Positions 29,567 to 44,100 of a stretch of 64,000 nucleotides of DNA are shown here, piece by piece. Origin of the DNA: Auanema rhodensis (lineage: Eukaryota > Nematoda > Chromadorea > Rhabditida > Rhabditidae); the NCBI GenBank assembly GCA_964057225.1, contig OZ059900.1, positions 5,404,501 to 5,468,500 on the forward strand. Reading direction: 5' to 3'. The notes below the pieces were generated by a model. The model was not told where the DNA came from, made no database searches, and saw nothing but the letters and a program-made list of their open reading frames with translations. Within the stretch, counting starts at the first letter, position 1. Every line of letters begins with the position of its first letter. A program made the position numbers and the translations under genes.

Positions 29567-31854
29567 AACTTGGTGCCCGTTAAAGATAGAAGAATACTGT
29601 ACATTTTAATAAATTCTCCATGGTCATATTAGTCTAAAAACACTATCTTATTGTGTTTGATGCATGGTAGCCAGGACTTCCAATTTTATGTGAACAGTTA
29701 GCTATACCACCTAAGTATCTAAAGAAAGTGATCTTGATTTGTAACTCGGTGCCCGTTAAAGTTAGAAGAATACTGTACATTTTAATGAATTCTCCATGGT
29801 CATATTAGTCTAAAAACACTATCTTATTGTGTTTGATGCATGGTAGCCAGGACTTCCAATTTTATGTGAACAGTTAACTATACCACCTAAGTATCTAAAG
29901 AAAGTGATCTTGATTTGTAACTCGGTGCCCGTTAAAGATAGAAGAATACTGTACATTTTAATAAATTTTCCATGGTCATATTAGTCTAAAAACACTATCT
30001 TATTGTGTTTGATGCATGGTAGCCAGGACTTCCAATTTTATGTGAACAGTTAACTATACCACCTAAGTATCTAAAGAAAGTGATCTTGATTTGTAACTTG
30101 GTGCCCGTTAAAGATAGAAGAATACTGTACATTTTAATAAATTCTCCATGGTCATATTAGTCTAAAAACACTATCTTATTGTGTTTGATGCATGGTAGCC
30201 AGGACTTCCAATTTTATGTGAAGAGTTAACTATACTACCTAAGTATCTAAAGAAAGTGATCTTGATTTGTAACTTGGTGCCCGTTAAAGATAGAAGAATA
30301 CTGTACATTTTAATGAATTCTCCATGGTCATATTAGTCTAGAAACACTATCTTATTGTGTTTGATGCATGGTAGCCAGGACTTCCAATTTTATGTGAAGA
30401 GTTAACTATACTACCTAAGTATCTAAAGAAAGTGATCTTGATTTGTAACTTGGTGCCCGTTAAAGATAGAAGAATACTGTACATTTTAATAAATTCTCCA
30501 TGGTCATATTAGTCTAAAAACACTATCTTATTGTGTTTGATGCATGGTAGCCAGGACTTCCAATTTTATGTGAACAGTTAGCTATACCACCTAAGTATCT
30601 AAAGAAAGTGATCTTGATTTGTAACTCGGTGCCCGTTAAAGTTAGAAGAATACTGTACATTTTAATGAATTCTCCATGGTCATATTAGTCTAAAAACACT
30701 ATCTTATTGTGTTTGATGCATGGTAGCCAGGACTTCCAATTTTATGTGAACAGTTAACTATACCACCTAAGTATCTAAAGAAAGTGATCTTGATTTGTAA
30801 CTCGGTGCCCGTTAAAGATAGAAGAATACTGTACATTTTAATAAATTTTCCATGGTCATATTAGTCTAAAAACACTATCTTATTGTGTTTGATGCATGGT
30901 AGCCAGGACTTCCAATTTTATGTGAACAGTTAACTATACCACCTAAGTATCTAAAGAAAGTGATCTTGATTTGTAACTTGGTGCCCGTTAAAGATAGAAG
31001 AATACTGTACATTTTAATAAATTCTCCATGGTCATATTAGTCTAAAAACACTATCTTATTGTGTTTGATGCATGGTAGCCAGGACTTCCAATTTTATGTG
31101 AAGAGTTAACTATACTACCTAAGTATCTAAAGAAAGTGATCTTGATTTGTAACTTGGTGCCCGTTAAAGATAGAAGAATACTGTACATTTTAATGAATTC
31201 TCCATGGTCATATTAGTCTAGAAACACTATCTTATTGTGTTTGATGCATGGTAGCCAGGACTTCCAATTTTATGTGAAGAGTTAACTATACTACCTAAGT
31301 ATCTAAAGAAAGTGATCTTGATTTGTAACTTGGTGCCCGTTAAAGATAGAAGAATACTGTACATTTTAATAAATTCTCCATGGTCATATTAGTCTAAAAA
31401 CACTATCTTATTGTGTTTGATGCATGGTAGCCAGGACTTCCAATTTTATGTGAACAGTTAGCTATACCACCTAAGTATCTAAAGAAAGTGATCTTGATTT
31501 GTAACTCGGTGCCCGTTAAAGTTAGAAGAATACTGTACATTTTAATGAATTCTCCATGGTCATATTAGTCTAAAAACACTATCTTATTGTGTTTGATGCA
31601 TGGTAGCCAGGACTTCCAATTTTATGTGAACAGTTAACTATACCACCTAAGTATCTAAAGAAAGTGATCTTGATTTGTAACTCGGTGCCCGTTAAAGATA
31701 GAAGAATACTGTACATTTTAATAAATTTTCCATGGTCATATTAGTCTAAAAACACTATCTTATTGTGTTTGATGCATGGTAGCCAGGACTTCCAATTTTA
31801 TGTGAACAGTTAACTATACCACCTAAGTATCTAAAGAAAGTGATCTTGATTTGT
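29567..31854. repeat. 880-bp five-monomer higher-order repeat, 2.6 copies
   Basis: Thirteen monomers form the order 1-2-3-4-5 / 1-2-3-4-5 / 1-2-3. Private markers recur exactly 880 bp apart: CAGTTAGCT at about 29695, 30575 and 31455; AAAGTTAG in the next monomer; and GTCTAGAAAC at about 30336 and 31216 in monomer 5. The monomer starting at 31855 departs from the pattern (CTATACCACC and CCGAAG instead of CTATACTACC and CTAAAG), which marks the end of the block. Confidence 0.9.
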
Positions 31855-32558
31855 AACTTGGTGCCCGTTAAAGATAGAAGAATACTGTACATTTTAATAA
31901 ATTCTCCATGGTCATATTAGTCTAAAAACACTATCTTATTGTGTTTGATGCATGGTAGCCAGGACTTCCAATTTTATGTGAAGAGTTAACTATACCACCT
32001 AAGTATCCGAAGAAAGTGATCTTGATTTGTAACTTGGTGCCCGTTAAAGATAGAAGAATACTGTACATTTTAATGAATTCTCCATGGTCATATTAGTCTA
32101 AAAACACTATCTTATTGTGTTTGATGCATGGTAGCCAGGACTTCCAATTTTATGTGAAGAGTTAACTATACTACCTAAGTATCTAAAGAAAGTGATCTTG
32201 ATTTGTAACTTGGTGCCCGTTAAAGATAGAAGAATACTGTACATTTTAATAAATTCTCCATGGTCATATTAGTCTAAAAACACTATCTTATTGTGTTTGA
32301 TGCATGGTAGCCAGGACTTCCAATTTTATGTGAAGAGTTAACTATACCACCTAAGTATCCGAAGAAAGTGATCTTGATTTGTAACTTGGTGCCCGTTAAA
32401 GATAGAAGAATACTGTACATTTTAATGAATTCTCCATGGTCATATTAGTCTAAAAACACTATCTTATTGTGTTTGATGCATGGTAGCCAGGACTTCCAAT
32501 TTTATGTGAACAGTTAACTATACCACCTAAGTATCTAAAGAAAGTGATCTTGATTTGT

Positions 32559-35198
32559 AACTCGGTGCCCGTTAAAGATAGAAGAATACTGTACATTTTA
32601 ATGAATTCTCCATGGTCATATTAGTCTAAAAACACTATCTTATTGTGTTTGATGCATGGTAGCCAGGACTTCCAATTTTATGTGAACAGTTAACTATACC
32701 ACCTAAGTATCTAAAGAAAGGGATCTTGATTTGTAACTCGGTGCCCGTTAAAGATAGAAGAATACTGTACATTTTAATGAATTCTCCATGGTCATATTAG
32801 TCTAAAAACACTATCTTATTGTGTTTGATGCATGGTAGCCAGGACTTCCAATTTTATGTGAACAGTTAACTATACCACCTAAGTATCTAAAGAAAGGGAT
32901 CTTGATTTGTAACTCGGTGCCCGTTAAAGATAGAAGAATACTGTACATTTTAATGAATTCTCCATGGTCATATTAGTCTAAAAACACTATCTTATTGTGT
33001 TTGATGCATGGTAGCCAGGACTTCCAATTTTATGTGAAGAGTTAACTATACCACCTAAGTATCCGAAGAAAGTGATCTTGATTTGTAACTTGGTGCCCGT
33101 TAAAGATAGAAGAATACTGTACATTTTAATGAATTCTCCATGGTCATATTAGTCTAAAAACACTATCTTATTGTGTTTGATGCATGGTAGCCAGGACTTC
33201 CAATTTTATGTGAACAGTTAACTATACCACCTAAGTATCTAAAGAAAGGGATCTTGATTTGTAACTCGGTGCCCGTTAAAGATAGAAGAATACTGTACAT
33301 TTTAATGAATTCTCCATGGTCATATTAGTCTAAAAACACTATCTTATTGTGTTTGATGCATGGTAGCCAGGACTTCCAATTTTATGTGAACAGTTAACTA
33401 TACCACCTAAGTATCTAAAGAAAGGGATCTTGATTTGTAACTCGGTGCCCGTTAAAGATAGAAGAATACTGTACATTTTAATGAATTCTCCATGGTCATA
33501 TTAGTCTAAAAACACTATCTTATTGTGTTTGATGCATGGTAGCCAGGACTTCCAATTTTATGTGAACAGTTAACTATACCACCTAAGTATCTAAAGAAAG
33601 GGATCTTGATTTGTAACTCGGTGCCCGTTAAAGATAGAAGAATACTGTACATTTTAATGAATTCTCCATGGTCATATTAGTCTAAAAACACTATCTTATT
33701 GTGTTTGATGCATGGTAGCCAGGACTTCCAATTTTATGTGAAGAGTTAACTATACCACCTAAGTATCCGAAGAAAGTGATCTTGATTTGTAACTTGGTGC
33801 CCGTTAAAGATAGAAGAATACTGTACATTTTAATGAATTCTCCATGGTCATATTAGTCTAAAAACACTATCTTATTGTGTTTGATGCATGGTAGCCAGGA
33901 CTTCCAATTTTATGTGAACAGTTAACTATACCACCTAAGTATCTAAAGAAAGGGATCTTGATTTGTAACTCGGTGCCCGTTAAAGATAGAAGAATACTGT
34001 ACATTTTAATGAATTCTCCATGGTCATATTAGTCTAAAAACACTATCTTATTGTGTTTGATGCATGGTAGCCAGGACTTCCAATTTTATGTGAACAGTTA
34101 ACTATACCACCTAAGTATCTAAAGAAAGGGATCTTGATTTGTAACTCGGTGCCCGTTAAAGATAGAAGAATACTGTACATTTTAATGAATTCTCCATGGT
34201 CATATTAGTCTAAAAACACTATCTTATTGTGTTTGATGCATGGTAGCCAGGACTTCCAATTTTATGTGAAGAGTTAACTATACCACCTAAGTATCCGAAG
34301 AAAGTGATCTTGATTTGTAACTTGGTGCCCGTTAAAGATAGAAGAATACTGTACATTTTAATGAATTCTCCATGGTCATATTAGTCTAAAAACACTATCT
34401 TATTGTGTTTGATGCATGGTAGCCAGGACTTCCAATTTTATGTGAACAGTTAACTATACCACCTAAGTATCTAAAGAAAGGGATCTTGATTTGTAACTCG
34501 GTGCCCGTTAAAGATAGAAGAATACTGTACATTTTAATGAATTCTCCATGGTCATATTAGTCTAAAAACACTATCTTATTGTGTTTGATGCATGGTAGCC
34601 AGGACTTCCAATTTTATGTGAACAGTTAACTATACCACCTAAGTATCTAAAGAAAGGGATCTTGATTTGTAACTCGGTGCCCGTTAAAGATAGAAGAATA
34701 CTGTACATTTTAATGAATTCTCCATGGTCATATTAGTCTAAAAACACTATCTTATTGTGTTTGATGCATGGTAGCCAGGACTTCCAATTTTATGTGAACA
34801 GTTAACTATACCACCTAAGTATCTAAAGAAAGGGATCTTGATTTGTAACTCGGTGCCCGTTAAAGATAGAAGAATACTGTACATTTTAATGAATTCTCCA
34901 TGGTCATATTAGTCTAAAAACACTATCTTATTGTGTTTGATGCATGGTAGCCAGGACTTCCAATTTTATGTGAAGAGTTAACTATACCACCTAAGTATCC
35001 GAAGAAAGTGATCTTGATTTGTAACTTGGTGCCCGTTAAAGATAGAAGAATACTGTACATTTTAATGAATTCTCCATGGTCATATTAGTCTAAAAACACT
35101 ATCTTATTGTGTTTGATGCATGGTAGCCAGGACTTCCAATTTTATGTGAACAGTTAACTATACCACCTAAGTATCTAAAGAAAGGGATCTTGATTTGT
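32559..35198. repeat. Fifteen-monomer block with seven-monomer higher-order order
   Basis: Monomers are of two kinds: G (CTAAAGAAAGGGATC) and T (GAAGAG with CCGAAGAAAGTGATC, followed by an AACTTGG start). They run GG-T-GGG-T-GG-T-GGG-T-G, a seven-monomer (1232-bp) periodicity. The GGGATC variant is otherwise rare, with two copies near 28320 and 28495 and one near 36950. Confidence 0.85.
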
Positions 35199-36316
35199 AA
35201 CTCGGTGCCCGTTAAAGATAGAAGAATACTGTACATTTTAATGAATTCTCCATGGTCATATTAGTCTAAAAACACTAACTTAATGGGTTTGATGCATGGT
35301 AACCAAGACTTCCAATTTTATGTGAACAGTTAACTATACCACCTAAGTATCCGAAGAAAGTGATCTTGATTTGTAACTCGGTGCCCGTTAAAGATAGAAA
35401 AATACTGTACATTTTAATGAATACTCCATGGTCATATCAGTCTAAAAACACTATCTTATTGTGTTTGATGCATGGTAGCCAGGACTTCCAATTTTATGTG
35501 AAGAGTTAACTATACCACCTAAGTATCCGAAGAAAGTGATCTTGATTTGTAACTTGGTGCCCGTTAAAGATAAAAGAATACTGTACATTTTAATGAATTC
35601 TCCATGGTCATATTAGTCTAAAAACACTATCTTATTGTGTTTGATGCATGGTAGCCAGGACTTCCAATTTTATGTGAACAGTTAACTATACCACCTAAGT
35701 ATCTAAAGAAAGTGATCTTGATTTGTAACTTGGTGCCCGTTAAAGATAGAAGAATACTGTACATTTTAATAAATTCTCCATGGTCATATTAGTCTAAAAA
35801 CACTATCTTATTGTGTTTGATGCATGGTAGCCAGGACTTCCAATTTTATGTGAACAGTTAACTATACCACCTAAGTATCTAAAGAAAGTGATCTTGATTT
35901 GTAACTCGGTGCCCGTTAAAGATAGAAGAATACTGTACATTTTAATGAATTCTCCATGGTCATATTAGTCTAAAAACACTATCTTATTGTGTTTGATGCA
36001 TGGTAGCCAGGACTTCCAATTTTATGTGAACAGTTAACTACACCACCTAAGTATCTAAAGAAAGTGATCTTGATTTGTAACTTGGTGCCCGTTAAAGATA
36101 GAAGAATACTGTACATTTTAATGAATTCTCCATGGTCATATTAGTCTAAAAACACTATCTTATTGTGTTTGATGCATGGTAGCCAGGACTTCCAATTTTA
36201 TGTGAACAGTTAACTATACTACCTAAGTATCTAAAGAAAGTGATCTTGATTTGTAACTTGGTGCCCGTTAAAGATAGAAGAATACTGTACATTTTAATAA
36301 ATTCTCCATGGTCATA

Positions 36317-36323
36317 GTCTAGA
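36317..36323. other. 7-bp insertion in one satellite monomer
   Basis: Seven bases (GTCTAGA) interrupt CATA|TTAGTCTAAA in a single monomer, the only insertion found in the array. It resembles a slippage copy of the adjacent TTAGTCTA(G/A)A, so local replication slippage is the simplest origin. Confidence 0.85.
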
Positions 36324-37141
36324 TTAGTCTAAAAACACTATCTTATTGTGTTTGATGCATGGTAGCCAGGACTTCCAATTTTATGTGAACAGTTAACTAT
36401 ACCACCTAAGTATCCGAAGAAAGTAATCTTGATTTGTAACTCGGTGCCCGTTAAAGATAGAAAAATACTGTACATTTTAATGAATTCTCCATGGTCATAT
36501 TAGTCTAAAAACACTATCTTATTGTGTTTGATGCATGGTAGCCAGGACTTCCAATTTTATGTGAAGAGTTAACTATACCACCTAAGTATCCGAAGAAAGT
36601 GATCTTGATTTGTAACTTGGTGCCCGTTAAAGATAGAAGAATACTGTACATTTTAATGAATTCTCCATGGTCATATTAGTCTAAAAACACTATCTTATTG
36701 TGTTTGATGCATGGTAGCCAGGACTTCCAATTTTATGTGAACAGTTAACTATACCACCTAAGTATCTAAAGAAAGTGATCTTGATTTGTAACTCGGTGCC
36801 CGTTAAAGATAGAAGAATACTGTACATTTTAATGAATTCTCCATGGTCATATTAGTCTAAAAACACTATCTTATTGTGTTTGATGCATGGTAGCCAGGGC
36901 TTCCAATTTTATGTGAACAGTTAACTATACCACCTAAGTATCTAAAGAAAGGGATCTTGATTTGTAACTCGGTGCCCGTTAAAGATAGAAGAATACTGTA
37001 CATTTTAATGAATTCTCCATGGTCATATTAGTCTAAAAACACTAACTTAATGGGTTTGATACATGGTAACCAAGACTTCCAATTTTATGTGAACAGTTAA
37101 CTATACCACCTAAGTATCTAAAGAAAGTGATCTTGATTTGT

Positions 37142-40100
37142 AACTCGGTGCCCGTTAAAGATAGAAGAATACTGTACATTTTAATAAATTTTCCATGGCC
37201 ATATTAGTCTAAAAACACTATCTTATTGTGTTTGATGCATGGTAGCCAGGACTTCCAATTTTATGTGAACAGTTAACTATACCACCTAAGTATCCGAAGA
37301 AAGTGATCTTGATTTGTAACTCGGTGCCCGTTAAAGATAGAAGAATACTGTACATTTTAATAAATTTTCCATGGCCATATTAGTCTAAAAACACTATCTT
37401 ATTGTGTTTGATGCATGGTAGCCAGGACTTCCAATTTTATGTGAACAGTTAACTATACCACCTAAGTATCTAAAGAAAGTGATCTTGATTTGTAACTCGG
37501 TGCCCGTTAAAGATAGAAGAATACTGTACATTTTAATAAATTTTCCATGGCCATATTAGTCTAAAAACACTATCTTATTGTGTTTGATGCATGGTAGCCA
37601 GGACTTCCAATTTTATGTGAACAGTTAACTATACCACCTAAGTATCCGAAGAAAGTGATCTTGATTTGTAACTCGGTGCCCGTTAAAGATAGAAGAATAC
37701 TGTACATTTTAATAAATTTTCCATGGCCATATTAGTCTAAAAACACTATCTTATTGTGTTTGATGCATGGTAGCCAGGACTTCCAATTTTATGTGAACAG
37801 TTAACTATACCACCTAAGTATCCGAAGAAAGTGATCTTGATTTGTAACTCGGTGCCCGTTAAAGATAGAAGAATACTGTACATTTCAATAAATTTTCCAT
37901 GGCCATATTAGTCTAAAAACACTATCTTATTGTGTTTGATGCATGGTAGCCAGGACTTCCAATTTTATGTGAACAGTTAACTATACCACCTAAGTATCTA
38001 AAGAAAGTGATCTTGATTTGTAACTCGGTGCCCGTTAAAGATAGAAGAATACTGTACATTTTAATAAATTTTCCATGGCCATATTAGTCTAAAAACACTA
38101 TCTTATTGTGTTTGATGCATGGTAGCCAGGACTTCCAATTTTATGTGAACAGTTAACTATACCACCTAAGTATCCGAAGAAAGTGATCTTGATTTGTAAC
38201 TCGGTGCCCGTTAAAGATAGAAGAATACTGTACATTTTAATAAATTTTCCATGGCCATATTAGTCTAAAAACACTATCTTATTGTGTTTGATGCATGGTA
38301 GCCAGGACTTCCAATTTTATGTGAACAGTTAACTATACCACCTAAGTATCCGAAGAAAGTGATCTTGATTTGTAACTCGGTGCCCGTTAAAGATAGAAGA
38401 ATACTGTACATTTTAATAAATTTTCCATGGCCATATTAGTCTAAAAACACTATCTTATTGTGTTTGATGCATGGTAGCCAGGACTTCCAATTTTATGTGA
38501 ACAGTTAACTATACCACCTAAGTATCTAAAGAAAGTGATCTTGATTTGTAACTCGGTGCCCGTTAAAGATAGAAGAATACTGTACATTTTAATAAATTTT
38601 CCATGGCCATATTAGTCTAAAAACACTATCTTATTGTGTTTGATGCATGGTAGCCAGGACTTCCAATTTTATGTGAACAGTTAACTATACCACCTAAGTA
38701 TCCGAAGAAAGTGATCTTGATTTGTAACTCGGTGCCCGTTAAAGATAGAAGAATACTGTACATTTTAATAAATTTTCCATGGCCATATTAGTCTAAAAAC
38801 ACTATCTTATTGTGTTTGATGCATGGTAGCCAGGACTTCCAATTTTATGTGAACAGTTAACTATACCACCTAAGTATCTAAAGAAAGTGATCTTGATTTG
38901 TAACTCGGTGCCCGTTAAAGATAGAAGAATACTGTACATTTTAATAAATTTTCCATGGCCATATTAGTCTAAAAACACTATCTTATTGTGTTTGATGCAT
39001 GGTAGCCAGGACTTCCAATTTTATGTGAACAGTTAACTATACCACCTAAGTATCCGAAGAAAGTGATCTTGATTTGTAACTCGGTGCCCGTTAAAGATAG
39101 AAGAATACTGTACATTTTAATAAATTTTCCATGGCCATATTAGTCTAAAAACACTATCTTATTGTGTTTGATGCATGGTAGCCAGGACTTCCAATTTTAT
39201 GTGAACAGTTAACTATACCACCTAAGTATCCGAAGAAAGTGATCTTGATTTGTAACTCGGTGCCCGTTAAAGATAGAAGAATACTGTACATTTTAATAAA
39301 TTTTCCATGGCCATATTAGTCTAAAAACACTATCTTATTGTGTTTGATGCATGGTAGCCAGGACTTCCAATTTTATGTGAACAGTTAACTATACCACCTA
39401 AGTATCTAAAGAAAGTGATCTTGATTTGTAACTCGGTGCCCGTTAAAGATAGAAGAATACTGTACATTTTAATAAATTTTCCATGGCCATATTAGTCTAA
39501 AAACACTATCTTATTGTGTTTGATGCATGGTAGCCAGGACTTCCAATTTTATGTGAACAGTTAACTATACCACCTAAGTATCCGAAGAAAGTGATCTTGA
39601 TTTGTAACTCGGTGCCCGTTAAAGATAGAAGAATACTGTACATTTTAATAAATTTTCCATGGCCATATTAGTCTAAAAACACTATCTTATTGTGTTTGAT
39701 GCATGGTAGCCAGGACTTCCAATTTTATGTGAACAGTTAACTATACCACCTAAGTATCCGAAGAAAGTGATCTTGATTTGTAACTCGGTGCCCGTTAAAG
39801 ATAGAAGAATACTGTACATTTTAATAAATTTTCCATGGCCATATTAGTCTAAAAACACTATCTTATTGTGTTTGATGCATGGTAGCCAGGACTTCCAATT
39901 TTATGTGAACAGTTAACTATACCACCTAAGTATCTAAAGAAAGTGATCTTGATTTGTAACTCGGTGCCCGTTAAAGATAGAAGAATACTGTACATTTTAA
40001 TAAATTTTCCATGGCCATATTAGTCTAAAAACACTATCTTATTGTGTTTGATGCATGGTAGCCAGGACTTCCAATTTTATGTGAACAGTTAACTATACCA

Positions 40101-41189
40101 CCTAAGTATCCGAAGAAAGTGATCTTGATTTGTAACTCGGTGCCCGTTAAAGATAGAAGAATACTGTACATTTTAATAAATTTTCCATGGCCATATTAGT
40201 CTAAAAACACTATCTTATTGTGTTTGATGCATGGTAGCCAGGACTTCCAATTTTATGTGAACAGTTAACTATACCACCTAAGTATCTAAAGAAAGTGATC
40301 TTGATTTGTAACTCGGTGCCCGTTAAAGATAGAAGAATACTGTACATTTTAATAAATTTTCCATGGCCATATTAGTCTAAAAACACTATCTTATTGTGTT
40401 TGATGCATGGTAGCCAGGACTTCCAATTTTATGTGAACAGTTAACTATACCACCTAAGTATCTAAAGAAAGTGATCTTGATTTGTAACTCGGTGCCCGTT
40501 AAAGATAGAAGAATACTGTACATTTTAATAAATTTTCCATGGCCATATTAGTCTAAAAACACTATCTTATTGTGTTTGATGCATGGTAGCCAGGACTTCC
40601 AATTTTATGTGAACAGTTAACTATACCACCTAAGTATCTAAAGAAAGTGATCTTGATTTGTAACTCGGTGCCCGTTAAAGATAGAAGAATACTGTACATT
40701 TTAATAAATTTTCCATGGCCATATTAGTCTAAAAACACTATCTTATTGTGTTTGATGCATGGTAGCCAGGACTTCCAATTTTATGTGAACAGTTAACTAT
40801 ACCACCTAAGTATCTAAAGAAAGTGATCTTGATTTGTAACTCGGTGCCCGTTAAAGATAGAAGAATACTGTACATTTTAATAAATTTTCCATGGCCATAT
40901 TAGTCTAAAAACACTATCTTATTGTGTTTGATGCATGGTAACCAAGACTTCCAATTTTATGTGAACAGTTAACTATACCACCTAAGTATCCGAAGAAAGT
41001 GATCTTGATTTGTAACTCGGTGCCCGTTAAAGATAGAAGAATACTGTACATTTTAATAAATTTTCCATGGCCATATTAGTCTAAAAACACTATCTTATTG
41101 TGTTTGATGCATGGTAGCCAGGACTTCCAATTTTATGTGAACAGTTAACTATACCACCTAAGTATCTAAAGAAAGTGATCTTGATTTGT
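37142..41189. repeat. Satellite subtype block AATAAATTTTCCATGGCC (23 monomers)
   Basis: Twenty-three consecutive monomers share AATAAATTTTCCATGGCC at positions about 42-59. Within the block the CCGAAG (C) / CTAAAG (T) variant at positions 153-155 reads C T C C T C C T C T C C T C C T C T T T T C T, dominated by a three-monomer (528-bp) period. A single hybrid monomer (B on the left, A on the right) lies at about 40914-40945. Confidence 0.9.
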
Positions 41190-44100
41190 AACTCGGTGCC
41201 CGTTAAAGATAGAAGAATACTGTACATTTTAATGAATTCTCCATGGTCATATTAGTCTAAAAACACTAACTTAATGGGTTTGATGCATGGTAACCAAGAC
41301 TTCCAATTTTATGTGAACAGTTAACTATACCACCTAAGTATCCGAAGAAAGTGATCTTGATTTGTAACTCGGTGCCCGTTAAAGATAGAAGAATATTGTA
41401 CATTTTAATGAATTCTCCATGGCCATATTAGTCTAAAAACACTATCTTATTGTGTTTGATGCATGGTAGCCAGGACTTCCAATTTTATGTGAACAGTTAA
41501 CTATACCACCTAAGTATCTAAAGAAAGTGATCTTGATTTGTAACTCGGTGCCCGTTAAAGATAGAAGAATATTGTACATTTTAATGAATTCTCCATGGCC
41601 ATATTAGTCTAAAAACACTATCTTATTGTGTTTGATGCATGGTAGCCAGGACTTCCAATTTTATGTGAACAGTTAACTATACCACCTAAGTATCTAAAGA
41701 AAGTGATCTTGATTTGTAACTCGGTGCCCGTTAAAGATAGAAGAATATTGTACATTTTAATGAATTCTCCATGGCCATATTAGTCTAAAAACACTATCTT
41801 ATTGTGTTTGATGCATGGTAGCCAGGACTTCCAATTTTATGTGAACAGTTAACTATACCACCTAAGTATCTAAAGAAAGTGATCTTGATTTGTAACTCGG
41901 TGCCCGTTAAAGATAGAAGAATATTGTACATTTTAATGAATTTTCCATGGCCATATTAGACTAAAAACACTATCTTATTGTGTTTGATGCATGGTAGCCA
42001 GGACTTCCAATTTTATGTGAACAGTTAACTATACCACCTAAGTATCTAAAGAAAGTGATCTTGATTTGTAACTCGGTGCCCGTTAAAGATAGAAGAATAT
42101 TGTACATTTTAATGAATTTTCCATGGCCATATTAGTCTAAAAACACTATCTTATTGTGTTTGATGCATGGTAGCCAGGACTTCCAATTTTATGTGAACAG
42201 TTAACTATACCACCTAAGTATCTAAAGAAAGTGATCTTGATTTGTAACTCGGTGCCCGTTAAAGATAGAAGAATACTGTACATTTTAATGAATTTTCCAT
42301 GGCCATATTAGTCTAAAAACACTATCTTATTGTGTTTGATGCATGGTAGCCAGGACTTCCAATTTTATGTGAACAGTTAGCTATACCACCTAAGTATCCG
42401 AAGAAAGTGATCTTGATTTGTAACTCGGTGCCCGTTAAAGTTAGAAGAATACTGTACATTTTAATAAATTCTCCATGGCCATATTAGACTAAAAACACTA
42501 TCTTATTGTGTTTGATGCATGGTAGCCAGGACTTCCAATTTTATGTGAACAGTTAACTATACCACCTAAGTATCTAAAGAAAGTGATCTTGATTTGTAAC
42601 TCGGTGCCCGTTAAAGATAGAAGAATACTGTACATTTTGATGAATTCTCCATGGCCATATTAGACTAAAACCACTATCTTATTGTGTTTGATGCATGGTA
42701 GCCAGGACTTCCAATTTTATGTGAAGAGTTAACTATACCACCTAAGTATCCGAAGAAAGTGATCTTGATTTGTAACTCGGTGCCCGTTAAAGATAGAAGA
42801 ATACTGTACATTTTGATGAATTCTCCATGGCCATATTAGACTAAAAACACTATCTTATTGTGTTTGATGCATGGTAGCCAGGACTTCCAATTTTATGTGA
42901 ACAGTTAACTATACCACCTAAGTATCTAAAGAAAGTGATCTTGATTTGTAACTCGGTGCCCGTTAAAGATAGAAGAATACTGTACATTTTAATGAATTCT
43001 CCATGGTCATATTAGTCTAGAAACACAATCTTAATGGGTTTGATGCATGGTAGCCAGGACTTCCAATTTTATGTGAACAGTTAACTATACCACCTAAGTA
43101 TCTAAAGAAAGTTATCTTGATTTGTAACTCGGTGCCTGTTAAAGATAGAAAAATACTGTACATTTTAATGAAAACTCCATGGTCATATTAGTCTAAAAAC
43201 ACTATCTTATTGTGTTTGATGCATGGTAGCCAGGACTTCCAATTTTATGTGAACAGTTAACTATACCACCTAAGTATCCGAAGAAAGTGATCTTGATTTG
43301 TAACTTAGTGCCCGTTAAAGATAGAAGAATACTGTACATTTTAATGAATTCTCCATGGTCATATTAGTCTAAAAACACTATCTTATTGTGTTTGATGCAT
43401 GGTAGCCAGGACTTCCAATTTTATGTGAAGAGTTAACTATACCACCTAAGTATCCGAAGAAAGTGATCTTGATTTGTAACTTGGTGCCCGTTAAAGATAG
43501 AAGAATACTGTACATTTTAATGAATTCTCCATGGTCATATTAGTCTAAAAACACTATCTTATTGTGTTTGATGCATGGTAGCCAGGACTTCCAATTTTAT
43601 GTGAACAGTTAACTATACCACCTAAGTATCTAAAGAAAGTGATCTTGATTTGTAACTCGGTGCCCGTTAAAGATAGAAAAATACTGTACATTTTAATGAA
43701 TTCTCCATGGTCATATTAGTCTAAAAACACTATCTTATTGTGTTTGATGCATGGTAGCCAGGACTTCCAATTTTATGTGAACAGTTAACTATACCACCTA
43801 AGTATCTAAAGAAAGTGATCTTGATTTGTAACTCGGTGCCCGTTAAAGATAGAAGAATACTGTACATTTTAATAAATTCTCCATGGCCATATTAGACTAA
43901 AAACACTATCTTATTGTGTTTGATGCATGGTAGCCAGGACTTCCAATTTTATGTGAACAGTTAACTATACCACCTAAGTATCTAAAGAAAGTGATCTTGA
44001 TTTGTAACTCGGTGCCCGTTAAAGATAGAAGAATACTGTACATTTTAATGAATTCTCCATGGTCATATTAGTCTAAAAACACTATCTTATTGTGTTTGAT

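Larger units (their letters stand above)
25871..37141. repeat. Haplotype-B dominated block with AACTTGG/AATAAA subtype
   Basis: Nearly all monomers are haplotype B; A monomers remain only singly or in pairs (near 28410, 28586, 35275 and 37045). Many monomers have AACTTGG instead of AACTCGG at the start and AATAAATT instead of AATGAATT at positions 42-49, a linked subtype that also appears briefly at 19185-19790 and again at about 49.1-53.3 kb. The block contains separate 5-mer and 7-mer higher-order repeats and the only insertion in the array (36317-36323). Confidence 0.85.
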
